Source of the DNA: Crocosphaera sp. UHCC 0190
GTDB lineage: Bacteria > Cyanobacteriota > Cyanobacteriia > Cyanobacteriales > Microcystaceae
Direction of reading: 5' to 3'
DNA: 64,000 nucleotides
Assembly: GCF_034932065.1 (NCBI RefSeq)
Contig: NZ_JAYGHP010000009.1
Location: 121,596 to 185,595 of the forward strand
Shown here: positions 25,645 through 34,907 of the stretch, piece after piece
Numbering within the stretch: position 1 is the stretch's first letter
Layout: each line of letters begins with the position of its first letter
Notes under the pieces: model-generated
What the model saw: the letters and a program-made list of their open reading frames with translations, nothing else
The model's database searches: none
Told to the model about the DNA's origin: nothing
Position numbers and translations under genes: made by a program

Positions 25645-25662
25645 GTTACAGTTCTTTACTAA
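25645..25662 (+). promoter_or_regulatory. Possible HLR1 (RpaB-binding) site of psaD
   Basis: GTTACAGT-TC-TTTACTAA fits the direct-repeat high-light element (G/T)TTACA(T/A)(T/A)-N2-(G/T)TTACA(T/A)(T/A) with about two mismatches, placed 70 bp upstream of the psaD start. RpaB binding to HLR1 is established for photosystem I genes in other cyanobacteria. The match here is by eye. Confidence 0.4.
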
Positions 25663-25731
25663 CCTAGGTAACAAAGAGGATCTCAGTGATACGATGCCCT
25701 AAAACACCTTTTTGAGGGAAATTAAATTACC

Positions 25732-26160
25732 ATGGCAGAAGAGCTTAAAGGACAACTTCCCAAATTCGGTGGCAGCACCGGAGGCTTACTCTCAAAAGCC
25801 GAACGCGAAGAAAAATATGCCATCACCTGGACAAGCTCCACAGAGCAAGTCTTTGAAATGCCCACAGGTGGGGCCGCCATCATGAATGAAGGAGAAAACC
25901 TCCTATACTTAGCCCGCAAAGAACAATGTCTAGCCCTGGGAACCCAGTTACGGACAAAGTTTAAGCCCAGAATCCAAGATTATAAAATTTACCGCATTTA
26001 TCCCAGCGGTGAAACCCAATATCTCCATCCCGCTGATGGAGTCTTCCCCGAAAAAGTCAATGAAGGTCGTGAATTTAACGGCAAGAAAGACAGAAAAATT
26101 GGGAATAACCCAGAACCTGTTACCCTGAAATTCTCAGGGAACGCCCCCTATGACGTTTAA
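25732..26160 (+). CDS. psaD: Photosystem I subunit II PsaD
   Basis: Protein of 142 residues, typical for cyanobacteria. PsaD sits on the stromal (cytoplasmic) side of photosystem I and docks ferredoxin. Recognised parts are [49 protein letters not shown] and the basic stretch with [26 protein letters not shown]. The start is ATG at 25732. trpE follows on the same strand, the same order as I recall in Synechocystis, with a 156-bp gap. Confidence 0.98.
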   Translation: MAEELKGQLPKFGGSTGGLLSKAEREEKYAITWTSSTEQVFEMPTGGAAIMNEGENLLYLARKEQCLALGTQLRTKFKPRIQDYKIYRIYPSGETQYLHPADGVFPEKVNEGREFNGKKDRKIGNNPEPVTLKFSGNAPYDV

Positions 26161-26316
26161 TTAACGATGGTGGCCAGGAACCAATTAGGACAAATTAGGG
26201 CTGACTTATCGGAATAAGCTGATAAGCCTGAACTAAGGGAAAATGATTGGTAACTGGCCACTGCTCACAATTCAAGAAGTCACAAGTTAATTTTAGACTT
26301 CGAGCGAAGCGATATT

Positions 26317-27840
26317 ATGATGTTCCCCGATTTTGAGCAGTTTTCTGATTTGGCCAAGCAGGGTAATTTTGTCCCTGTTTATCAGGAATGGGTGGCGGAT
26401 CTCGAAACCCCTGTTTCCTCTTGGTACAAGGTTTGTGCGGATCAACCCTATAGTTTTTTACTGGAATCAGTGGAAGGCGGCGAAAACCTGGGACGCTACA
26501 GCTTTTTAGGTTGTGATCCCGTTTGGGTATTAGAAGCGAGAGGACAAACCACTCGCCAAACCTATCGAGATGGTACGGTTAACGTATTTGAAGGCAACCC
26601 CTTTGAAATTTTGACGGACTGTTTAGCTGCCATTAAACCTGTCACTTTACCGCAACTTCCCTCTGGTATCGGTGGGTTATTTGGGTTTTGGGGCTATGAA
26701 TTAATCAATTGGATAGAACCCCGTGTCCCAATTTATCCCATCACCCCTGATGATTTACCCGATGGGGTGTGGATGCAAGTAGATCATCTGATTATTTTTG
26801 ATCAGGTGAAACGGAAGATTTGGGCGATCGCCTATGCAGATTTACGCGATCCCGCAGTGAATCTGGAAGAAGCTTATCAACAGGCTTGCGATCGCGTCAC
26901 AAAATTGGTCTTAAAGTTACAATTGCCCTTACCCGTTGAAGCCAAACCCTTAGAATTAAACCCGAAATCAGCAGAATCTGCTCCCCTAGCTTATAAAAGT
27001 AATACAGAACAGTCTCAATTTTGCGAGAATGTGCGTCAAGCGAAGGAATATATCCGTGCAGGGCATATCTTTCAAGTTGTACTTTCCCAACGCTTACAAG
27101 CCCATTATAGTGATAATCCCTTTCATCTTTATCGCTCCCTGCGCCTAATTAATCCTTCCCCCTACATGGCCTATTATAATTTTGGGGATTGGCAGATTAT
27201 TGGCTCAAGTCCTGAAGTGATGGTTAAAGCCGAAAAAATCGAAGGAAAGCCCCTTAAAGCAACCTTACGCCCCATTGCCGGAACCAGACCGAGGGGTAAA
27301 ACCTTCGCTGAAGATCAGGCCTTAGCAGCAGATTTATTAGAAGATCCCAAAGAAATCGCCGAACACGTCATGTTAGTAGACTTGGGACGGAATGATTTAG
27401 GCCGGGCCTGTTGTAAAGGCAGTGTCACCGTTGATGAATTAATGGTGATTGAACGCTATTCCCATGTCATGCACATTGTTAGTAATGTGATTGGAGAATT
27501 GGCCCCCAATAAAACCCCTTGGGACTTATTTAAAGCCTGTTTCCCGGCAGGAACCGTTAGCGGTGCGCCCAAAATTCGGGCCATGGAAATTATCCATGAA
27601 TTGGAACCGGAACGACGGGGCCCCTATTCAGGAGTGTATGGTTATTATGATTTTGAAGGACAGTTAAACACCGCGATCACTATTCGCACTATGGTGGTAC
27701 GTCCTTTAGGGGGTAATCAACATCTCGTGTCCGTACAAGCAGGGGCCGGATTAGTAGCTGATTCTCAACCGGAAAAGGAATATGAGGAAACCTTAAATAA
27801 GGCCAGAGGGTTATTAGAAGCCATTCGTTGTTTAACTTAA
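26317..27840 (+). CDS. trpE: Anthranilate synthase component I
   Basis: Protein of 507 residues that makes anthranilate from chorismate with ammonia from TrpG. The Trp feedback element is SFLLESVEGGENLGRYSF near the N-terminus. The chorismate-binding domain has FQVVLSQRL, SPEVMVK, PIAGTRPRG, EHVMLVDLGRNDLGR, CFPAGTVSGAPKIRAMEII and the end TIRTMVVRPL with VQAGAGLVADSQPEKEYEE. No trpG is fused or adjacent. A second ATG three bases on could also be the start. Confidence 0.95.
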   Translation: MMFPDFEQFSDLAKQGNFVPVYQEWVADLETPVSSWYKVCADQPYSFLLESVEGGENLGRYSFLGCDPVWVLEARGQTTRQTYRDGTVNVFEGNPFEILTDCLAAIKPVTLPQLPSGIGGLFGFWGYELINWIEPRVPIYPITPDDLPDGVWMQVDHLIIFDQVKRKIWAIAYADLRDPAVNLEEAYQQACDRVTKLVLKLQLPLPVEAKPLELNPKSAESAPLAYKSNTEQSQFCENVRQAKEYIRAGHIFQVVLSQRLQAHYSDNPFHLYRSLRLINPSPYMAYYNFGDWQIIGSSPEVMVKAEKIEGKPLKATLRPIAGTRPRGKTFAEDQALAADLLEDPKEIAEHVMLVDLGRNDLGRACCKGSVTVDELMVIERYSHVMHIVSNVIGELAPNKTPWDLFKACFPAGTVSGAPKIRAMEIIHELEPERRGPYSGVYGYYDFEGQLNTAITIRTMVVRPLGGNQHLVSVQAGAGLVADSQPEKEYEETLNKARGLLEAIRCLT

Positions 27841-27992
27841 GTAATGATTAATTACAAGGAATAATTAGTATTATTGAAACTCCTAGGAAGTCAAAAAAAT
27901 CGGTAAAATTGATTAGGTGCTGATTCTTTGTCGCGGCGATCGCTGTTACTATTGGTCTTAATTGAGTACCTACCCCAGTTTGAGGAGTTGTT

Positions 27993-28991
27993 GTGTCTAA
28001 CAGTAAACCCACAATTTTAGTGACAGGAGGGGCCGGATATATTGGTTCCCATGCGGTTTTATCCCTCCAAAAATCCGGTTATGAAGTCATTGTTTTTGAT
28101 AACCTTTCCTATGGCCATGCTGAGTTAGTCAAAGATGTTTTAAAAGCTGAATTAATTGTGGGAGATACTAGCGATCGCCCCCTTTTGGATCAAATCTTTT
28201 CAACTCGAAATATTGCTGCTGTGATGCACTTTGCGGCATTTATTGCAGTAGGAGAATCTGTTAACAATCCAGCTATCTATTATCGAAATAATGTCACGGG
28301 AACCCTCACTTTATTAGAGGCCATGATCGCCGCTAATATTCATAAGTTTGTCTTCTCTTCTACCTGTGCTATTTATGGGATGCCTCAAGCAATTCCTATG
28401 ACAGAAAATCATCCCAATAATCCTGTCAGTCCCTATGCTTCTAGTAAGTATATGGTAGAACAAATTTTAAGAGATTTTGATCAGGCTTATGGACTAAAAT
28501 CTGTTATATTCCGTTATTTTAACGCATCGGGAGCCGATCCATCGGGACAGTTAGGAGAAGATCATACCCCCGAAACTCATCTCATTCCCTTAGCCTTATT
28601 AACAGCCTTAAAAAAACGAGATCATCTCTTTATTTTTGGCACAGATTATGAGACTCCTGATGGCACAGCAGTTAGAGATTATATTCATGTTAATGATTTA
28701 GCTTCAGCCCATGTTTTAGGCTTAGAATACCTTTTAAATGGGGGAAATAGTGAAATGTTTAACTTAGGGAATGGCAATGGCTTTTCTGTGCGAGAAGTCA
28801 TTGATACTGCCAAAAAAATCACCGGAATTGACTTTTTAGTTAAAGAAAGCGATCGCCGTCCAGGTGATCCCCCAATGTTAGTAGGAAGTAGTCAAAAAGC
28901 TCAGTCAATTTTAGGATGGAAACCTCAATATTCTGACCTTGAAACTATTGTTAATCATGCTTGGAAATGGCATCAAAAGCGACATAGATAA
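27993..28991 (+). CDS. galE: UDP-glucose 4-epimerase
   Basis: Protein of 332 residues, GTG start with GAGGAG eight bases upstream. It interconverts UDP-glucose and UDP-galactose with bound NAD. The Rossmann start is LVTGGAGYIGSHAV, the catalytic pair lies in YASSKYMVE (Y-x3-K) with SSTCAIYG before it, and FRYFNASGADPSG and RDYIHVNDLASAH are typical extended SDR blocks. It supplies sugars for surface polysaccharide. The gene stands alone between trpE and small unknowns. Confidence 0.93.
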   Translation: MSNSKPTILVTGGAGYIGSHAVLSLQKSGYEVIVFDNLSYGHAELVKDVLKAELIVGDTSDRPLLDQIFSTRNIAAVMHFAAFIAVGESVNNPAIYYRNNVTGTLTLLEAMIAANIHKFVFSSTCAIYGMPQAIPMTENHPNNPVSPYASSKYMVEQILRDFDQAYGLKSVIFRYFNASGADPSGQLGEDHTPETHLIPLALLTALKKRDHLFIFGTDYETPDGTAVRDYIHVNDLASAHVLGLEYLLNGGNSEMFNLGNGNGFSVREVIDTAKKITGIDFLVKESDRRPGDPPMLVGSSQKAQSILGWKPQYSDLETIVNHAWKWHQKRHR

Positions 28992-29019
28992 CCTTAAAAA
29001 TTAATGATTGAGAAACCCA

Positions 29020-29301
29020 ATGAGTCACACAACAGAACAAATAGAATCAATTCTCGAACGCATGGGGGAAGCTGTTATTGCCACCACTGAAACCGTAGAA
29101 CATTTAGCAGAAAGAATGGAAACCCTTGCTGAACAAGTGCAACAACAAGAACATCAAATTCAACAGCAAGGCTATCAAATTTTTGCCTTAACTGAGTCCA
29201 TCCAAACTTTAGTCGATGCTCAAACAGAATCGAGAGAACAACTAACTCAATTAACCTATCTTATTCACACATTAGTTAACACTTTGAGTAACCAAAAATG
29301 A
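29020..29301 (+). CDS. Small coiled-coil protein
   Basis: Protein of 93 residues (MSHTTEQIESILERMGEA...), almost all predicted coiled coil, with heptads of hydrophobic residues and a Gln-rich middle (QVQQQEHQIQQQGYQI). No membrane segment. The ATG at 29020 is preferred over the TTG at 29008. Its stop overlaps the next start in ATGA, so it is translationally coupled to a lipoprotein gene. Function unknown. Confidence 0.7.
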   Translation: MSHTTEQIESILERMGEAVIATTETVEHLAERMETLAEQVQQQEHQIQQQGYQIFALTESIQTLVDAQTESREQLTQLTYLIHTLVNTLSNQK

Positions 29302-29741
29302 TGAAAAGAAAGACAAAATTTTATTTTTATTCTGGATTTTACATACTAATAATTTCCAGTAATTTATGGTTGGGAAGCTGTGCCGAAAACAAAATTTCTC
29401 AGTGTCAAAAAATAATCTTAATTACTCAAAAAATTGCCGAAGAAAGTTCTAATAATCGTCAAACCAAAGACATTAAAAAAGTTTTACAAGTAGCAGATTC
29501 CTTTGAAGAAACTGCTCAACAAATGAAGCAATTAAAAATTGAAGATGAACAGTTAGTTGAATATCAAATGGGGTTTGCTGAAATTTATCAAGGGAATGCG
29601 GATACGACCCGTCAATTTGTTTCTGCCTTAAACAATCAAGATATTAGTACCGCTAGATTGATGCAGCAACAAGTTCAACAATTAGGAAAAAAAGAGCAAG
29701 AATTAAGCAGTCAAATGAATAGTTATTGCCAAGAAAATTGA
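29298..29741 (+). CDS. Predicted lipoprotein of unknown function
   Basis: Protein of 147 residues with a signal sequence ending in the lipobox LGSC-AEN (Cys near residue 28). The mature part is a helical bundle of about 115 residues with many Gln, Glu and Lys residues (KIAEESSNNRQTKDIKKVLQVAD; MQQQVQQLGKKEQELSSQMN). One C-terminal Cys. It overlaps the coiled-coil gene by 4 bp, so the two probably act together. A cell-envelope role is inferred. Confidence 0.7.
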   Translation: MMKRKTKFYFYSGFYILIISSNLWLGSCAENKISQCQKIILITQKIAEESSNNRQTKDIKKVLQVADSFEETAQQMKQLKIEDEQLVEYQMGFAEIYQGNADTTRQFVSALNNQDISTARLMQQQVQQLGKKEQELSSQMNSYCQEN

Positions 29742-29842
29742 GAGCTTAAAAAAGAATAAAAAGACAGGGTAAAGATAAGGTTATCCCCTATGATGACAGG
29801 AGGGCTATTAGTTATACCATATTCTCACTAAGACCCAAAAGT

Positions 29843-30670
29843 ATGATAGATATTCAAATTTTCGAGGTAGAACAAGGATTTTGTGCGGCTATTGACAGAA
29901 GTGATCGCCACGCAATCCTAATTGATTGTGGTTCAGGAAGTCAATTCCAACCCTCACAATATATCTGGCAAAAGCACTGTCATTCCCTAGATTACCTAGT
30001 GCTTCCAGCTTACACCCAAGACCATTTAGCGGGATTTCCTGCATTGGTCAATCAATCTTGGCAGCATGATATTCCGATCCATTTTTTAGTAGCTAATCCG
30101 ACGGTCAATACCGAACAGTTTTCTGCCTTTAAACGGTTTCCTCAATCTCTCGATCATAGTTTAATTAATCTGACAGATAGCAGTCAAACTATCGAAATAG
30201 ATGAACTAAAACTTTCATTTTTCTGGAATAAATACCCAGATTTTCAAGCCCCTCACAATTTAAGTCTCGTTACCTTTATTCAATATCGAGACATTAACAT
30301 GATCTTACCAAGTGATCTCGAAACCGATGGCTGGTATAATCTTTTGCAATCAGCTAATTTTCGCCAACGGTTAGAAAGAGTTAATATGTTTGTGGCGGCT
30401 AATCATGGAGAAGAAACCGGTTATTGTCAGGAAGTATTTAATTATTGTAACCCTGAAGTAATTATTGTCTCTAATAAAAAACATCAACCTCTTTCTCCCC
30501 AAATGATGCGCCAATATAATAGCCATGCAAAAGGTGCGCCTTTAGGGGTTAGCGAGAAAAAAGTTTTCACAACTTATGAAGATGGAAGCATTGTGGTTTC
30601 CAAATATTTAGACAGACTACGACAAATTACAACACAACGCAAGTCTCGACCTTCTTTTGATCTCAACTAA
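29843..30670 (+). CDS. Metallo-beta-lactamase-fold protein, ComEC-like, altered active site
   Basis: Protein of 275 residues. The pattern VEQGFCAAIDRSDRHAILIDCGSG, then LDYLVLPAYTQDHLAGFPAL, then MILPSDLETDGWYNLL and ANHGEETGYCQEVFNYCNPEVIIVSNKKHQP follows the soluble metallo-beta-lactamase-like domain of ComEC, without its membrane domain. The usual H-x-H-x-D-H reads AYTQDH, so the first two His are gone; only the D-H pair and the later NHG remain. It may therefore bind a single metal or be a non-catalytic relative. No ComEA or other DNA-uptake gene is close. Confidence 0.7.
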   Translation: MIDIQIFEVEQGFCAAIDRSDRHAILIDCGSGSQFQPSQYIWQKHCHSLDYLVLPAYTQDHLAGFPALVNQSWQHDIPIHFLVANPTVNTEQFSAFKRFPQSLDHSLINLTDSSQTIEIDELKLSFFWNKYPDFQAPHNLSLVTFIQYRDINMILPSDLETDGWYNLLQSANFRQRLERVNMFVAANHGEETGYCQEVFNYCNPEVIIVSNKKHQPLSPQMMRQYNSHAKGAPLGVSEKKVFTTYEDGSIVVSKYLDRLRQITTQRKSRPSFDLN

Positions 30671-30676
30671 TATCAT

Positions 30677-30700
30677 AGAGACGTTTCAGGAAACGTCTCT
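30677..30700. repeat. Interspersed palindrome between convergent genes
   Basis: AGAGACGTTT (30677-30686), loop CAGG, AAACGTCTCT (30691-30700): a perfect 10-bp stem followed by ACAACC. The core GAGACGTT-AACGTCTC is, as I recall, one of the commonest short repeats in filamentous and unicellular cyanobacteria. It sits 6 bp after a stop codon between convergent genes and could act as a terminator. Confidence 0.7.
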
Positions 30701-30753
30701 ACAACCTTGCTCAGTTTTTAGCAGGATTCTTTTTTTGATTTCATCTATAATAC

Positions 30754-31623
30754 TTAAAAGATTAAAATTTCTTGGATCATAAAATTTGCCTGAGAACCAT
30801 AGCCCCCTCCAAACAAATTAAAATGATTTAAAATGTGATAAAGATTATAAATTATCTTCCGCTTTTTATAACCTTCAGCTAAGGGAAACACTTCATTATA
30901 TCCCCGATAAAAAGCCGCAGGAAACCCCCCAAAAAGCTCTGTCATGGCTAGATCAACCTCTCGATCACCATAATAAGTGGCCGGGTCTAAAATAACGGGT
31001 TCTCCTGCTTCTGTTACTGCCACATTACCAGACCATAAATCCCCATGAACAAGAGAAGATTGCGGTTTAATTTCTCTTAATAAATGTCTAATTTTTTCGA
31101 CAATTTGAGTATAATCTCCAAAACTTCCCCCTTTTCGTTTCGCCAATTTTAACTGAAAACCAATCCGATGATCGGCAAAAAAATCTGCCCAATTTTCTGT
31201 CCAAGTATTGACTTGAGGGGTCGAACCAATAGTATTATTACGCTCCCAACCAAATCGTTTATCTCCTGGATGAGCGTGCATTTTTGCTAATTTTCGCCCC
31301 ATTTCTTCCCAAGACTGATTAGAAGCTTGGCTAAATTCTAACCACTCTAAAACAATATAACTAGAGCGTTCAACCATTCCCCAACAAATCGGTTGAGGAA
31401 CACGAATTGTTTGAGTTGCTGACATTTCTTTTAATCCTAATGCTTCAGCCGCAAACATTTCTACCTGAGAAGCATGATTAATTTTTACAAAGTAATTAAT
31501 CTTTTTGCCAATCAGACAATACCCTTGATTAATACATCCCCCACTCACAGAACGTTGTTTTTCAATTTGAAAGATTTCTCCGGTGGTTTGGCTAATATGT
31601 TCAGTAATTTGTGTCCACATCAT
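30754..31623 (-). CDS. Fructosamine-3-kinase-family protein
   Basis: Protein of 289 residues of the aminoglycoside phosphotransferase-like kinase fold. Motifs: SVSGGCINQGYCL and YFVKINHA for the nucleotide lobe, SLVHGDLWSGNVAV for the catalytic loop (H-G-D-x-x-x-x-N), and VILDPATYYGDREVDLAMTELFGGF for the metal site, typical of FN3K relatives. These phosphorylate ketoamines on glycated proteins so that the sugar is released. A second ATG codon follows the first; either is possible. It lies downstream of the M16 peptidase gene with a 27-bp gap. Confidence 0.9.
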   Translation of the reverse strand: MMWTQITEHISQTTGEIFQIEKQRSVSGGCINQGYCLIGKKINYFVKINHASQVEMFAAEALGLKEMSATQTIRVPQPICWGMVERSSYIVLEWLEFSQASNQSWEEMGRKLAKMHAHPGDKRFGWERNNTIGSTPQVNTWTENWADFFADHRIGFQLKLAKRKGGSFGDYTQIVEKIRHLLREIKPQSSLVHGDLWSGNVAVTEAGEPVILDPATYYGDREVDLAMTELFGGFPAAFYRGYNEVFPLAEGYKKRKIIYNLYHILNHFNLFGGGYGSQANFMIQEILIF

Positions 31624-31650
31624 TCAATTAACCATTAACAATTAACAATC

Positions 31651-32946
31651 TCAAACAGTCGGTTTGACTACTGTGATACCATAAGCATTAGGAGACAAAT
31701 ATTGTTGCGCTGCGGCTTGAATATCATCTAAACTCAATGCTTGAATTCTAGCAGGATAAGTTAGGGCCGGACTTAAATCTTGCAGTTGAGAATAATAATA
31801 GCCATAAAGATTAGCGCGATCACTTGGTCGTTCATTACTAAAAATAAAGCGATTCACTACCTGAGTCTGAATCCTTTCTAATTCTGCTAATGTAACTGAT
31901 TCTTCTTGAATCTGCCGTAAATGTTTAGCAATAATTTGTTCTACTTCTGCCAGATTTTCCGATGGTAATTGTGCCGCTACATAAAACATTCCTTGAATAT
32001 TTTGGGTCATATTACTGACACTCACATGAGATACTAAGCCCTTTTCTTCCCGTAACTCCCGAAACAGTCGAGAAACTTTTCCTTGTCCTAAAATTGCTGC
32101 TAAAACATCTAAAGCATAGGTTTCGCTCAAATCAAGTAATCCAGGAACCCGCCACATCATCATCAAACGCGCTTGTTGCAGACGTTCATCTTCATAATTA
32201 TGACGAACAATATCAGTAAAAGGCAGTTCAGCAGAAAAAGGCAAAGTTAACCCTTCAAATTTTTCCGAAACTTGAGGTTTTGGACTGTAAGTTTGGTCAA
32301 AACTATCCGTCACCAGTTTAATTAATTTTTCCACCGGAAGATTACCCACCGCAACTGCCGTTACTGACTCTGGTTGATAACAACTGGCATGAAAATCCCG
32401 CATTTGCTGCGGGGTTAACTGTTCGATCACCGAAGCTGGCCCCAATACTGGACGACGATAGGGTAAACTTTCAAAACAAGTCTCCATCGCTCGATAAAAG
32501 GTGCGACGACGAGGGTTGTCATCAGAGCGACGGATTTCTTCTAATACCACAAATCGTTCTCTTTCAAAGGCTTCATCCCCGATACTGGGGTTTAACACCA
32601 CATCCAATTGTAAAGGCATTAAACTGGCAAAATCTGCTGGCGCACTGGTAACATAGAAATGGGTGTACTCTTGAGAAGTAGCTGCATTGGTAACGGCTCC
32701 TCTTTGTTCAATCCTTTGCTCAAATTCTCCACTTTTCAAGCTTGGTGTCCCCTTAAAGACCATGTGTTCGAGAAAATGAGCCATCCCATTGATCTCATTA
32801 GATTCTAACGCTGAACCCACCCTCAACCAGACATTGAGGTTAACTGCTTCTACAGGCATTTGTTCAGCAATAATCGTTAAACCATTGTCCAGATTAACAA
32901 TAGTGGGTGCATGGGAAACTGACGAGTCGAGAACGGAAGTGAGCAT
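31651..32946 (-). CDS. M16-family zinc peptidase (processing-peptidase-like)
   Basis: Protein of 431 residues. The inverted zinc motif HFLEHMVFKGT (H-x2-E-H) lies near residue 60, followed about 75 residues later by the second Glu region (FVVLEEIRRSDD). The C-terminal half has LREEKGLVSHVSV, which corresponds to the R-E-x-x-G-L-x-Y block of M16 proteins with Ser/His in place of the usual Tyr. It is of the mitochondrial-processing-peptidase/PqqF-like small type without a signal peptide. The substrate is unknown. Confidence 0.9.
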   Translation of the reverse strand: MLTSVLDSSVSHAPTIVNLDNGLTIIAEQMPVEAVNLNVWLRVGSALESNEINGMAHFLEHMVFKGTPSLKSGEFEQRIEQRGAVTNAATSQEYTHFYVTSAPADFASLMPLQLDVVLNPSIGDEAFERERFVVLEEIRRSDDNPRRRTFYRAMETCFESLPYRRPVLGPASVIEQLTPQQMRDFHASCYQPESVTAVAVGNLPVEKLIKLVTDSFDQTYSPKPQVSEKFEGLTLPFSAELPFTDIVRHNYEDERLQQARLMMMWRVPGLLDLSETYALDVLAAILGQGKVSRLFRELREEKGLVSHVSVSNMTQNIQGMFYVAAQLPSENLAEVEQIIAKHLRQIQEESVTLAELERIQTQVVNRFIFSNERPSDRANLYGYYYSQLQDLSPALTYPARIQALSLDDIQAAAQQYLSPNAYGITVVKPTV

Positions 32947-33046
32947 ATAATAATATTGATCGAGTCTGCTAATTCTATCTTACATGGCAATTTGGGCATG
33001 ACAACAAAATTCAATTGACAGCATTCTCTTAATTAAGAAAAATATT

Positions 33047-33523
33047 ATGATTAGAAAAACAAAATTATCAACAGAAAAGTTATACGATCAAGATTATCAA
33101 CTCTGGTTAGAAATCACTTTAGAACAACTTCGCAACAGTGAATATTCTCAAGTAGATTGGGAAAACTTATTAGAGGAAATAGAGGGAATGACGAGAAATG
33201 ATAAACGAGCCTTAAAAAGTTTATTAACTCGTCTATTTGAACACTTTTTAAAGTTAGCTTACTGGAAATCAGAAAGAGAGTATAATCAAGCAGGATGGGA
33301 AGGAGAAATTCAAAATTTTCGGGTTCAGATTAAAGAGTTATTAGAAGATAGTCCTAGTTTGAAGCCTTATCTAAGACAAATTATAGAAAAGTCTTATAAA
33401 GACGCAGTAAAAATTACCTGCAAAAAAACTCGACTTCCTTCTAATACTTTTCCTGTTGATTCTATCGCTAATGCAGAGCAAATTTTAGATGATAATTGGC
33501 TTCCAATTACCTGCAACAATTAA
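33047..33523 (+). CDS. DUF29 protein
   Basis: Protein of 158 residues. LYDQDYQLWLEITLEQLRNSEYSQVDWENLLEEIEGMTRNDKRALKSLLTRL then LFEHFLKLAYW is the clear pattern of the DUF29 family, which is expanded in cyanobacteria; the C-terminal part (SLKPYLRQIIEKSYKDA) also fits. No function is established. It is a lone gene between the peptidase and the ribosomal cluster. Confidence 0.88.
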   Translation: MIRKTKLSTEKLYDQDYQLWLEITLEQLRNSEYSQVDWENLLEEIEGMTRNDKRALKSLLTRLFEHFLKLAYWKSEREYNQAGWEGEIQNFRVQIKELLEDSPSLKPYLRQIIEKSYKDAVKITCKKTRLPSNTFPVDSIANAEQILDDNWLPITCNN

Positions 33524-33814
33524 TCCGTAGGGGCATAATACTATTCTGCCCGCAAACAACAGGACTTAACCATGTTTTATTCCCTTACAGCTACTTAATG
33601 ATCTAAAATAGGAGCTAACAGCCGTTAACTCCTCTCAAATAAAAGCTTAGGAAATTTGGTCGCAGTGATGGGTTGAGACTTACTTTACATAATAGGGTTG
33701 AAGTTTGTTTCGTTAAAGGCTCGAATCGTAGCACAGAGGGGGGAAAGTCAAGTATTTTGACTAAAATAAACTTATTATCAAAATTATTAAAAGATTAAGA
33801 CGAGGAATGGGTAG

Positions 33815-33834
33815 GGGTCAACGGCCGTTGACCC
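33815..33834. repeat. Perfect 20-bp palindrome upstream of the ribosomal cluster
   Basis: GGGTCAACGG followed by CCGTTGACCC, with no loop. I recall this GTCAACGGCCGTTGAC core as a repeated element in Cyanothece/Crocosphaera-type genomes. It lies about 70 bp before the proposed promoter. A looser relative (GCTAACAGCCGTTAACTCC) is seen near 33613. Confidence 0.6.
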
Positions 33835-33905
33835 TGACAACAACAGTCTGATTTGTAGTACAAGTTTTCAGGAATTGGGATGACTTAAAAAAATTACAAT
33901 TAACC

Positions 33906-33935
33906 TTGCCTTTTATATCCAATTTCATATACAAT
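33906..33935 (+). promoter_or_regulatory. Sigma-70-type promoter of the ribosomal cluster
   Basis: TTGCCT (33906-33911) and TACAAT (33930-33935) are separated by 18 bp, a good fit to a vegetative promoter. It would start transcription near 33942 and give an untranslated leader of about 280 nt before rplC. It is the only good promoter-like pair I found in this gap. Confidence 0.5.
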
Positions 33936-34219
33936 GTGTGATTGTGGCCAAAAGCTAGTCCATCGACCTTAGGTGACCTAAAAGGACACAAGCCGCTTCA
34001 AGATACTGAAGAAACAATTCTTTAAGTCTTGGAGAGTCACGGCGAACCAACTTAACCCGTTTTCACAAGCAGGTTAAACATATCGTTAACTGTCTATATT
34101 GATGTCGCCTAACTTAAATTAGTGCGTATTCATAAAGCAAGCGGGGAGAACCTATCCCGCCTGTTGGGGCGGCTAATGCCTCCCGAACAATGTTGTCTAG
34201 CCCCTAGAGGAAAAAACCC
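33936..34219 (+). promoter_or_regulatory. Long leader of the rplC operon
   Basis: About 280 nt without a gene, between the proposed promoter and the GTG of rplC. The final 80 bases (34141-34219) hold GC-rich complementary blocks: GCGGG (34141-34145) with CCCGC (34156-34160), then GGGCGG followed by CCTCCC, in an otherwise AT-rich area. I recall similar sequence before rplC in other cyanobacteria. It may be an autoregulatory leader that binds a ribosomal protein such as L4. The rest of the 33524-34219 gap holds the palindrome and promoter listed above. Confidence 0.4.
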
Positions 34220-34858
34220 GTGGCTATCGGTCTCCTCGGTACTAAACTCGGCATGACCCAAATTTTCGACCAAGAATCAGGACTTGCTATTCCTGTGACA
34301 GTCGTTCAAGCCGGCCCCTGTACCGTTACACAAGTTAAAACATCGGACACAGATGGTTACAGTGCCATCCAAATTGGCTATTTAGAAGTCAAAGAAAAAG
34401 CCCTGACTAAACCCGAATTAGGGCATTTAAAAAGAGCAGAAGCAACTCCTCTACGCCATCTGAAGGAATACCGCGTTGATGATACCGCCGCCTATGAATT
34501 AGGCTCAGCCCTCAAAGCCGATGTCTTCAATACAGGTGACATCGTTGATGTGGCTGGAACCTCAATGGGACGGGGATTTGCCGGCTATCAAAAGCGGCAT
34601 AACTTCAAACGAGGCAATATGACCCACGGCTCGAAAAACCACCGCCTTCCAGGTTCAACCGGAGCCGGAACCACCCCAGGACGGGTTTATCCTGGTAAGC
34701 GCATGGCAGGTCAATATGGGGCAACCCAAGTGACCGCTCGTCACTTACAAGTTGTGCGAGTAGACGCAGAGCGTAACCTTTTATTAATTAAAGGAGCCGT
34801 GCCTGGCAAAAAAGGGAGTCTCCTGAGTATTACCCCGGCCAAAACCGTCGGTAAGTAA
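34220..34858 (+). CDS. rplC: Ribosomal protein L3
   Basis: Protein of 212 residues, GTG start with AGAGGAAA upstream. It begins [13 protein letters not shown] and contains [13 protein letters not shown] and [14 protein letters not shown], the loop that reaches toward the peptidyl-transferase centre. First gene of the cluster; the S10 gene that heads this operon in E. coli is absent here, as is usual for cyanobacteria. Confidence 0.98.
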   Translation: MAIGLLGTKLGMTQIFDQESGLAIPVTVVQAGPCTVTQVKTSDTDGYSAIQIGYLEVKEKALTKPELGHLKRAEATPLRHLKEYRVDDTAAYELGSALKADVFNTGDIVDVAGTSMGRGFAGYQKRHNFKRGNMTHGSKNHRLPGSTGAGTTPGRVYPGKRMAGQYGATQVTARHLQVVRVDAERNLLLIKGAVPGKKGSLLSITPAKTVGK

Positions 34859-34907
34859 CTAAAACCCAGGAAAACCGAGCAATAAAGCTGAGAACTGATA
34901 AAGAAAA

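Larger units (their letters stand above)
25326..25731. other. Intergenic region upstream of psaD
   Basis: This 406-bp stretch holds a short interspersed palindrome (25566-25585) and a possible HLR1 element (25645-25662) with the psaD promoter in its last 100 bases. A frame of 71 codons at 25403-25618 has low-complexity Ser/Pro content, runs through the palindrome and is judged chance. The rest is AT-rich without a recognised signal. Confidence 0.5.

Noticed and set aside
33700..33745. tRNA-like T-loop sequence (GGCTCGAATCGT)
   Set aside because: No acceptor stem, D-arm or anticodon arm can be built around it. No tRNA was found in any gap of the window.
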